A DNA stretch of 46,026 nucleotides from the NCBI GenBank assembly GCA_900128395.1, contig LT649284.1:1-46026 (forward strand), read 5' to 3'. Every line of letters starts with the position of its first letter. The first letter of the stretch is position 1. Position numbers and translations under genes: made by a program. Source of the stretch: Stramenopiles sp. TOSAG23-2. Lineage: Eukaryota > Sar. Under the pieces are notes generated by a model. That model was not told where the DNA came from. It saw nothing but the letters and a program-made list of their open reading frames with translations, and searched no databases. Shown one piece after another: positions 32,599 through 40,630 of the stretch.

Positions 32599-32967
32599 TT
32601 ATTTTTTTCTCTTTTTCTTAGCATTAAACTCTATCCTTAGGTTTTTATCTCGTTCAAATTGGTCCACCATTGCATACGATCCCCTATTTGAAGTTGATTG
32701 TCTTTTTGGACGAGGTGTTCTAGCAGCTGCAGCTACTCGTGCTTGTTGTGCTTTCTTCTGTGCTCTTTGCGCTCGTTTTTTCGCTTTCAATTCTTGTTGC
32801 CGTTTTCGTTCCTCTTCTAAACGACGATCTTCATCTTCTTGTTCCTTTTTCTTTCTTTCTTCTTCTTCTTCACGTTTTTTTGCAGCAGCTAATTTTTCTT
32901 CTTCTTCACGTTTTTTCGCAGCATTTCGTGCAACAGCAACACCAGCTTGTCTAATACCAGATAACAT
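32599..32967 (-). CDS. Charged coiled-coil protein or C-terminal exon
   Basis: 122 residues if it starts at ATG 32967. The frame stays open to 32994, where minus-strand TATCCACAG is a plausible splice acceptor, so this may be the last exon of a longer gene. The sequence is an almost uninterrupted Glu/Lys/Arg/Ala helix (KKREEEEKLAAAKKREEEEE type) followed by a basic Ala-rich stretch and a mixed tail (NRGSYAMVDQFERDKN). The start, NDMLSGIRQAG, faintly recalls a short actin- or formin-type helix. No upstream exon could be fixed. Confidence 0.45.
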   Translation of the reverse strand: MLSGIRQAGVAVARNAAKKREEEEKLAAAKKREEEEERKKKEQEDEDRRLEEERKRQQELKAKKRAQRAQKKAQQARVAAAARTPRPKRQSTSNRGSYAMVDQFERDKNLRIEFNAKKKRKK

Positions 32968-33883
32968 ATCATTTTTGAAGGCAAGCCTCAACAACTGTGG
33001 ATATTATATCCCATGTAATTTCGGAAAGCTTCAATAATGGAATCATCACAGGAGTTCAAATGTATACCAAATCACACCTATACAAACTATATAAAAATGC
33101 CGTTGAAAAGTCTAACAACAACAGAAAAGGCAATCCATTCAACAATGATAATGATGATAATTTGTCTTTAGCTTTGCTAACACATCATCTATTGCAGAAC
33201 AACATTTTACATAGGAATCATTTAAAGCTAGTCAAGCTACTACGAATTGGCGAAGAATTGGCCCAGAAAACAATTTAGCAGTTAAAAAAGGGAAACTAAT
33301 TGAAGAAAAATTGGACCAATTAATCAAAAAGTACAACAAAGGTTCTACATAAAAATATACAATTACTATATATAATAACAACTAATCGCTGTGTTAAACT
33401 ACAATCATGGCATCATTTACAAAGACATATCCAAATGGTTCAAACGACTGGTAGACCAAATCTACAGATACGTACAGTTCTTGAATATGAACAGAAAGCA
33501 GAATCAGTCGTTATATGATTATACTGTATCGTTAAGAGGAAAACTGCAGTATATGAATAGTAAAACCTGGACAACTGGACTATATTATAGTTTATTCAGA
33601 TTTGCTGGTATCTGAAGTGTGAGCCATCTTTTTCATGTTCCTAGCAGGGTTGCAATGCTATTCCTATGCTAATGCTCCTCTTCATAAATCCATCATATTT
33701 CCTTCCAGGAGACAAAAACATATATCTCTCTATCTCCATATCTATAATCTATATATACCACATAGATCTATATAATGTATATGTATACATATATAGATAG
33801 ATACATCCATACACTCACACATAATATAATTAAATAAAGTTTTCTTGTACACACACACACACATATATATATATACTACAATC
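32968..33883. other. Unresolved stretch with ORF fragments
   Basis: Short plus-strand frames occur at 33052-33277 and 33211-33351 (the latter with NWRRIGPENNLAVKK and a Lys/Glu-rich helix), split by a stop or a possible TTTTACATAG acceptor. None can be assembled into a convincing gene. Microsatellites (CA/TA) lie at 33720-33870. Confidence 0.35.
33401..33455 (+). pseudogene. Copied fragment of the TPR gene's 5' end
   Basis: ACTACAATCATGGCATCA then ACAAAGACATATCCAAATGG repeats the translation start of the TPR gene at 33884 (MASTKTYPNG), here with an extra in-frame codon (MASFTKTYPNG). The frame stops five codons later at TAG. The similarity covers about 40 bp only. Confidence 0.6.
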
Positions 33884-35386
33884 ATGGCATCAACAAAGAC
33901 ATATCCAAATGGACAACCAAAGCCATTTTCACCACGGCGTATTGCATTATCGCGTGGGGTATTTGCTCATAATTATATCCATACCAATCTTAAACGACAT
34001 GATATTAATAATACAACAACAAATAATCAAACTGATAATGTTACGTTGAAATCGTATGTTGATTTAGCAGATGCATATGCAGCAATTGTAAGTAGACATC
34101 TCCTACGAACATCTCCAACGAAAAAAAACTTGACGCAATAAACTAACACTATGACATACATACATACATATCCATACATAGGGACAATATGAAATAGCAG
34201 AGGAAAAATATCGTAGTGCATTAACTGCATATAATGGATCAATTCATACAGCATCTATCATTTCACGTTGTTTATGTGGAATGGGAGCTGTTTGTACAGA
34301 TACAAGTAGATTTGATGAAGCAAAACACTATTTATTATTAGGATTAAAATTTTTAACAGCTGCAACTGAAACTGCTACAAATGCAAAAATAGCACGTGAA
34401 CAAATGGAAGAAACCATGATTAATGTGAATGATATCATGGAAAATATAAATAAAGATTTAGATGATTGGAAATTTGCTGATTTAATGAAAGCACGTACAT
34501 ATGGACATATGGCTGAATTATGTCGTGCAGAAGGTAATATATCTGGATTGATATCATGGAAAATATAAATAAAGATTTAGATGATTGGAAATTTGCTGAT
34601 TTAATGAAAGCACGTACATATGGACATATGGCTGAATTATGTCGTGCAGAAGGTAATATATCTGGATTAATATTGTATTTAAATAAAGCTATTGATACGA
34701 TGTCCATGTTAGAAAATGGCAATGAATTAGAAGCATATGCAGGTGAATTAGGTAATGAATTATTACAATTTTATTATCAATTAGGTACTATTTACATCAA
34801 TCAAGGTTTATGGAATCATGTTATAATTACATATGAATCTGCATTAGAAGTTGTAAAGAAACAATTAGGTACCGATAGTGTTGAATGTGCGGAATGTTAT
34901 TTACAAATTGGACGTGCATTGGAGGAAATTGATATAGAAAACAAAAACCATTTCAATGTAAAACGTAGTTGTAAAGTACTGCATCATGCTGGTAAAATAT
35001 TTGAAAAACAATTTGGTAAAGGACATATACGTACAGCTGCATGTTATGAAAAATTAGCAAAATTAACAGCAGCAGGTAATGAAACAGATTTAGATTTAGC
35101 GGCATATTATAGTAAAAAAGCATTAGATTCCGCAGAAGCTGCATTATTATTAGATCCATACAGTGAACAAAGTAGTATTGTATTATCACGATGTATTACA
35201 CGATATGCAAATATTAAATTTAAACGTGGCCAACCATGTAGTGCATGTGCATTGGGAAGCGAAGCGAGTATGTCCTTACGATATGCACAACCGGAAAATA
35301 ATATTGAACATTCAAAGATATTTGCAAATAATGCAAGGATGTGGAGTGAATTGCCAAAATTCAATTATTATCCAGCAAAACCGTGA
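33884..35386 (+). CDS. TPR (kinesin light-chain-like) protein, frame broken by duplication
   Basis: Exon 1 is 33884-34087; exon 2 begins at 34182 after a 94-bp intron (GTAAGT...CATAG), joining ADAYAAI to GQYEIAEEKYRSAL, a typical TPR. A 119-bp duplication (34431-34549/34550-34668) then shifts the frame; with one copy removed exon 2 runs to the TGA at 35386 and the protein is 429 residues. Repeats of the 34-42-residue TPR type follow (DEAKHYLLLGLKF; LGTIYINQGLWNHVIITYESAL; SCKVLHHAGKIFEKQFGKGH; DLAAYYSKKALDSAEAALLL). The spacing recalls kinesin light chain or nephrocystin-3 repeats, so it is probably a protein-binding scaffold. Partner unknown. Confidence 0.75.
34431..34668. repeat. 119-bp exact tandem duplication in TPR gene
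   Basis: 34431-34549 repeated at 34550-34668. It shifts the TPR frame and creates a premature stop (ISWKI then stop). Removing one copy restores the frame. Confidence 0.93.
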
Positions 35387-35562
35387 GGAGTGGAGGAGAC
35401 GAGGAGGGGTGTTGTGAGAGGAGTGCGTGGAGAGTAAGAGAAGGGGAAAAGGATGTGGAGTGAATTGCCAAAATTCAATTATTATCCAGCAAAACCGTGA
35501 GGAGTGGAGGAGACGAGGAGGGGTGTTGTGAGAGGAGTGCGTGGAGAGTAAGAGAAGGGGAA
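35335..35562. repeat. 114-bp exact tandem duplication at TPR gene end
   Basis: 35335-35448 repeated at 35449-35562. It covers the last 17 codons, the stop and GA-rich 3' flank. Confidence 0.92.
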
Positions 35563-35683
35563 AGGAGTGCGGAGAGTTATTATCAACCACTATCCCCAGG
35601 GATATTTATTAAGTGATTAAGAGTGAGGTACGGATAGTGTCCAAAAACTAAAAATCTAATGAATAATAACATTTTTAACTCTG

Positions 35684-36155
35684 CATTAATGAAATTGTTT
35701 TTTACACTGCTTGCACTGACTGCTACACTAAAATAAAAATTCGTACGCGCTCTCGTACATGTCATATGTGGCCTCTATGATTGTTCCGTCTGAGTCATGC
35801 ACACATTTATCTACAATCATTCAAATACAATATAAATTCCATGTTTAATAAAATCTCTCTCAAGTCTTGCATGTATATGGGTTTTATATTTAATTACCCT
35901 CTTTGAACATAAACAAGTCCATTAATGAAATTGTTTTTTACACTGCTTGCACTGACTGCTACACTAAAATAAAAATTCGTACGCGCTCTCGTACATGTCA
36001 TATGTGGCCTCTATGATTGTTCCGTCTGAGTCATGCACACATTTATCTACAATCATTCAAATACAATATAAATTCCATGTTTAATAAAATCTCTCTCAAG
36101 TCTTGCATGTATATGGGTTTTATATTTAATTACCCTCTTTGAACATAAACAAGTC
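35684..36155. repeat. 236-bp exact tandem duplication
   Basis: 35684-35919 repeated at 35920-36155 in the GILT 3' flank. Its end overlaps the start of the next duplication, so AAATCTCTCTCAAGTCTTGC occurs three times (about 35850, 36086 and 36318). Confidence 0.92.
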
Positions 36156-36546
36156 CATCATTGATCATTTTTTACATTGTATTGTACATGATTGAATTCA
36201 CTTTTTTAATATAAGATATATAATGTGGCATGTACATTGTATATAACATCATATAACATTTCTGTTTATTGATTAATTAATTAATTGCATCCTTCTGGTT
36301 TATTACTACCTTGAAATAAAATCTCTCTCAAGTCTTGCATGTATATGGGTTTTATATTTAATTACCCTCTTTGAACATAAACAAGTCCATCATTGATCAT
36401 TTTTTACATTGTATTGTACATGATTGAATTCACTTTTTTAATATAAGATATATAATGTGGCATGTACATTGTATATAACATCATATAACATTTCTGTTTA
36501 TTGATTAATTAATTAATTGCATCCTTCTGGTTTATTACTACCTTGA
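36083..36546. repeat. 232-bp exact tandem duplication
   Basis: 36083-36314 repeated at 36315-36546. It includes the last codons of the GILT gene, truncated at the inner edge. Confidence 0.92.
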
Positions 36547-36784
36547 TATAAACTACATACATGTGATAGTAATTGCGACGGATCTTCCATTGGTTTTCCA
36601 TTTACAATTACCCATGGTGTTCCAATTTTAGATGTACCTAATTTGAATTAATTAATTGCATCCTTCTGGTTTATTACTACCTTGATATAAACTACATACA
36701 TGTGATAGTAATTGCGACGGATCTTCCATTGGTTTTCCATTTACAATTACCCATGGTGTTCCAATTTTAGATGTACCTAATTTG
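36507..36784. repeat. 139-bp exact tandem duplication at GILT 3' end
   Basis: 36507-36645 repeated at 36646-36784. It contains the last 43 or so codons of the GILT gene. The copy at 36646 is joined to the rest of the gene. Confidence 0.92.
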
Positions 36785-37515
36785 ATTGTTTCCATTGCAT
36801 TAAATTGATCTACACGATGCCCTTCGGTACCAGATTCACATTGGTTTAAAATATTTGCATCAATTTCAACTGCTTTTGCACATTCATCAACAGCACTTCG
36901 TTCTGCATTATTCATACCTTCAAAACATATTAGAAAATCTAAATATTTAGTTGGATAATGTTTTATTGCACAACCTTCCAAACGATTTGCCCAACATTCA
37001 TCCACTCCATGTTGACATAATATTTCACCATTAAAACAATTTGTTTCATTTTCGTTGATGTTGTTAGAATTTTCACTACATTTATTTATCCAACAATCCA
37101 TTCCTTTCTCTTTATCAAAATTAGGTGTATTGCATACATTGTAATATGCATTACCCCATGGATAAAATGTGAAATTCATAATGTCCAACACACCTTCTGC
37201 GTTGATTGTCTCATTTAATCCACCAGCGACAAAATTGTCGCATTCTGGTCATAATGCTTCTCCATAAAATTGGACTTGTACTAAATCCTCATTATTATTA
37301 ATATTATTATTTAATGTTGTCATTGCAAATGATGTATTAACAGCGACAAAATTGTCGCATTCTGGTCATAATGCTTCTCCATAAAATTGGACTTGTACTA
37401 AATCCTCATTATTATTAATATTATTATTTAATGTTGTCATTGCAAATGATGTATTAATAATAATAATACAACAATATGTTGCAATAACAATATTTTGGCA
37501 TATATTATATTTCAT
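36652..37515 (-). CDS. GILT-family thiol reductase with in-frame UGA at active-site Cys (candidate selenoprotein)
   Basis: Starts at ATG 37515, ends TAA at 36652; with one copy of the in-frame 117-bp duplication removed it is 248 codons, a normal GILT length. Residues 1-25 form a signal peptide (hydrophobic IATYCCIIIINTSFA). The active site reads VQFYGEAL-U-PECDNF: codon 50 is TGA where the family has the first Cys of CxxC, and C53 is the second. The GILT signature CQHGVDECWANRLEGC is at 128-143, and TPWVIVNGK near the end is also diagnostic. GILT reduces disulfides in lysosomal or secreted proteins. The frame is intact on both sides of the TGA, and TGA is present in both duplicate copies (37249-37251 and 37366-37368). 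Alternatives: a point mutation or sequencing error. Confidence 0.82.
37224..37457. repeat. 117-bp exact tandem duplication in GILT gene
   Basis: 37224-37340 repeated at 37341-37457. It is in frame (39 codons) and contains the active-site UPEC region, so an unmerged reading would show two active sites. Confidence 0.93.
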
Positions 37516-37804
37516 GGTTGTTGTATTCTCAATCTGTTAGATGTATTATACGATAAAATCTAACAAAAATATCTTGATTGTGTTTGTTTTCCTGTTTTTT
37601 TATATATTTGTGCCTCTCTATGTACATCCCCCCGCCTACTATTCAACAATAGTAGTTTTAGTTTTGTTTATGGAAAAAAGTGCAACTTTAAAACTTACAT
37701 ATATATATTTGAATATTATAAGTGTGTATAAACAGAAAGGAGATATATATTAATATATATATAATTGAAATTTTGAAAACATATCATACATAATACAAGA
37801 TAAT

Positions 37805-37840
<36 letters not shown>

Positions 37841-37900
37841 TTACATTTACAGTACATTCACGATATATACATACATATACATATATATTTAAAGACAGAG
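37516..37900. other. Divergent promoter region, GILT and four-TM gene
   Basis: AT-rich with a long (TA)n tract at 37810-37838. No gene is supported. Confidence 0.5.
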
Positions 37901-38889
37901 ATGTATAGTGATTTAGATAATGCTCATGAAGGACAATCATTAAATAATGGTTCACCTTATGATAATAATAATAATAACGGCATGAATCCAAATTTTCCAA
38001 CAAATAAATTATTTTTTGGAATGAAAAAAACTGCTTTGGTGAAATATGTATGGACGTGGAATACTGGGATGTTATTGCCATTTTTTATTAGTGGATGATA
38101 ATAATAATAATAACGGCATGAATCCAAATTTTCCAACAAATAAATTATTTTTTGGAATGAAAAAAACTGCTTTGGTGAAATATGTATGGACGTGGAATAC
38201 TGGGATGTTATTGCCATTTTTTATTAGTGGATGTGCTACTGCAGGTGGAGAATTTCCAGGTGGTGTAGTATTTTCGTTTATATTTGTTACCTTCATTGCA
38301 ATTGCCGTATCACTATTTGGCTATCAAATTATGTTAAAGCCAGAATTTCGAAGTGATGAAAGATATGGCATGTTATTAGCATCTGTATTTTTTATGACTA
38401 TGTTTTCATTTAATGAAGCTGTTGATGCTGGGAGTTTTAATAGAAATTTTTACCAATTGCTTGGGGTCAATCTGCCAGCTGTACGTGCAACAATAGCATT
38501 TGCTGTGTTTTTATTTCTTGGATATTTAGTAGCATTATTTATGCTATACAATTGGAAAGAGGAACTAGAATGGAATGATGGATCTTCTTCACGTAATCTA
38601 TCAGATCTAGGAAGATCCTTTGATTCAATACATATCGATAATGGTGTATTTAGTAGCATTATTTATGCTATACAATTGGAAAGAGGAACTAGAATGGAAT
38701 GATGGATCTTCTTCACGTAATCTATCAGATCTAGGAAGATCCTTTGATTCAATACATATCGATAATGGTGATAATGAACGTAACATATCCGTACCAGATA
38801 TGAATCCTAATAACAATATCAACAGCAGAAGCCAAGCTGTTGGTAATAACAATGTTGCAAATGATGAATATTTAGAAACCGAGCTGTAA
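37901..38889 (+). CDS. Four-transmembrane protein, frame broken by two duplications
   Basis: With the 136-bp (37961/38097) and 124-bp (38523/38647) duplications each reduced to one copy, the frame from ATG 37901 to TAA 38889 encodes 242 residues. The N-terminus is polar and Asn-rich. Four hydrophobic segments follow: GMLLPFFISGCATAGG, VVFSFIFVTFIAIAVSLFGY, GMLLASVFFMTMFSF and IAFAVFLFLGYLVALFMLY. The C-terminal tail is acidic, Ser/Asn-rich and probably cytoplasmic. The plan (four TMs, both ends cytoplasmic) resembles MARVEL/synaptogyrin-type vesicle proteins, but no signature residues confirm this. It is divergent from the GILT gene. Confidence 0.68.
37961..38232. repeat. 136-bp exact tandem duplication in four-TM gene
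   Basis: 37961-38096 repeated at 38097-38232. It shifts the frame by one and creates a stop (FISG then stop). Confidence 0.93.
38523..38770. repeat. 124-bp exact tandem duplication in four-TM gene
   Basis: 38523-38646 repeated at 38647-38770. It shifts the frame; collapsing it joins the last TM to the acidic tail. Confidence 0.93.
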
Positions 38890-39331
38890 ATGATAATCTA
38901 TGCATAAAAAAAAAATCAAAATTATATAAAAAATGAAATCAATTGTCCATCATATCTCTATATAAGAATACTGGATACTGCTGTGAGAGATACATACACT
39001 GCTTGATGCTTGAAGCTGCTGAGTGCTGAGTGCTGAGATAAAAATGGAATGTATACATTAATATTTATAAAATGAAATATTTAACTACACAGACAGAATA
39101 TCCATAATTTTAGTGTTTACGTTTTTAAAATACAACACACGGCTCTCTCTCTCTACACTATACAATATCTAGATATTATATATATGTCATCACATGTCAT
39201 AAAGTCCACTATCTAAAGCCACACTCTCCTCCTCTCTTCAAATCTTCAAATCTTCATAACACATATTACACTCTTCAACACACTTTTCTCTCAAATTTCT
39301 TAAACAATTTCTTTGGAATCCTTATTTTTTT
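38890..39331. other. Intergenic between convergent genes
   Basis: AT-rich with a GCTGAGT(GCTGAGT) micro-repeat near 39015-39035 and a CTCTCT run near 39143. No gene is seen. Confidence 0.45.
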
Positions 39332-40628
39332 TTAATTGGATACAACAGAAGATAATAAAAATTGTTTCAAATCCATTGTCATGATGTTAAATCCTTCAAC
39401 AATTGGGTCATGAAATAAAAATCCTATAATTGGTGCTAAAGGTCCAGAATTTATATCATAATGTCGTATTAAAATATCATTATTTTTTTTTCGTCTTTTA
39501 ACTTCCATACGGGTCATGAAATAAAAATCCTATAATTGGTGCTAAAGGTCCAGAATTTATATCATAATGTCGTATTAAAATATCATTATTTTTTTTTCGT
39601 CTTTTAACTTCCATACATCTTCTGGTTTTTAAAATATATGGTTGTAATTGTATAGGAACCATTTGATAGGCCCAACAAATTCGTGAATTTTGTGTGATTT
39701 CTAAAAATTCAAAATTTAATATCATATTATTTTTGATATTTGTAAATGGAACACGTAAATTGACTTTTAATATAGCACTATCGCCGGCAACAACTGCTGA
39801 TGCAGTATTTTCAGCACTACTACTACTACTGATGGTACTACCATCATCATCATTATTCCCATCCTTAATGACATGTACGTCATATGTAAATGTATTCCAA
39901 TTTTTGTAATTTGGAAAGTCATACATCACATCATAAACTTTCTCCAAAGTCATTGTATTGCCATCATCTATACCAATTACAGTCCATTTGGTATGGATAT
40001 TGATTTCGTATGGCATCAACAATTTAATATATATAAACAGAAAGAGAAAAAAATAAAAAAATCTCTTAAAACGTTTTTCTCTTCCTATGATTGGTGGGAT
40101 CAATTCTTCAGTAGGTGATGAATATTCTTTTGGATCATATTGATTCGGTCCATTTGGAAAATCTGGATTTTGCAAATAATAATCAAGTGTACGATCAAAT
40201 GCTACTTGTTTTGAATACAATGGTACATAATTTAAATCTTTACGAGATGCAGATCCAGTGGCAGAAAAACTTAAACATGTACCTTGAACAGCTTCACGTG
40301 TAAATAATAATTGTTTTGTGCCTAGATTACATATTTGTAATATATTATTAATCGTTTCAACTGTCGCAGCTATTGGATACATTAATAAATATGGTAAACC
40401 AATTGTTGGAACTACATGTCCTTTTGCTTTTAAATACGGCTCACTGAAACGAAAAAAATTTGTTACCGGTGTATCATCAACAGCAAAATAAATTTTACCA
40501 TTTGATTTATATGGATTTGTTATTAATGTTTTTAATGCACACATATGAACATGTGCTACATTACCAGCATAACATCGTTGAAAAATAGATTCTCCTAATC
40601 CAATTTTAATAGAAAATAATATTACCAA
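39332..40628 (-). CDS. 3-beta-HSD C-terminal half fused to SRPBCC/START-like domain; N-terminus missing
   Basis: The frame runs from the 40628 end to 39332 once the 106-bp duplication (39405/39511) is collapsed (397 codons). The first about 165 residues match the C-terminal half of the 3-beta-hydroxysteroid dehydrogenase family: IGLGESIFQRC-YAGNVAHVHM, then YFAVDDTPVTNFFRFSEPYL, and a closing RKDLNYVPLYS block. A hydrophobic segment (FFYFFLFLFIYIKLL, about 188-202) leads into an SRPBCC/polyketide-cyclase-like domain (VYDVMYDFPNYKNWNTFTY). The NAD-binding Rossmann half and YxxxK are absent, no ATG starts the frame, and a stop lies just upstream at 40643-40641. The opposite-strand gene begins at 40631. 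The gene is truncated by rearrangement, misassembly or an unseen intron. A sterol or lipid role is inferred. Confidence 0.6.
39405..39616. repeat. 106-bp exact tandem duplication in HSD-SRPBCC gene
   Basis: 39405-39510 repeated at 39511-39616. It shifts the frame; collapsing it joins GFLFHDP to IVEGFNIMTMDLKQF. Confidence 0.93.
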
Positions 40629-40630
40629 AC

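Larger units (their letters stand above)
35387..36651. other. Convergent 3' region of TPR and GILT genes
   Basis: No gene. The stretch is largely made of duplicated blocks (listed separately) and holds the 3' UTR of the minus-strand GILT gene. If that gene is a selenoprotein, its SECIS element should lie here on the minus strand; I did not find a convincing one by eye. Confidence 0.5.

Noticed and set aside
32997-33278. 93-codon plus-strand frame
   Set aside because: It has no ATG at its start and competes with another partial frame; neither forms a convincing exon with canonical splice sites.
36083-36512. Possible SECIS element in the GILT 3' flank (ATGATGGACTTG...CAAGACTTGAGAG on the minus strand)
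   Set aside because: Stem pairing is patchy and the distance from ATGA to the AA run is too long for a standard SECIS; left to a proper covariance search.
36652-37515. UGA reassigned to an amino acid throughout this genome
   Set aside because: TGA is the natural stop of the methyltransferase, ERp29-like, DUF7064-like, PTEN-like, TPR and DUF5107 genes.
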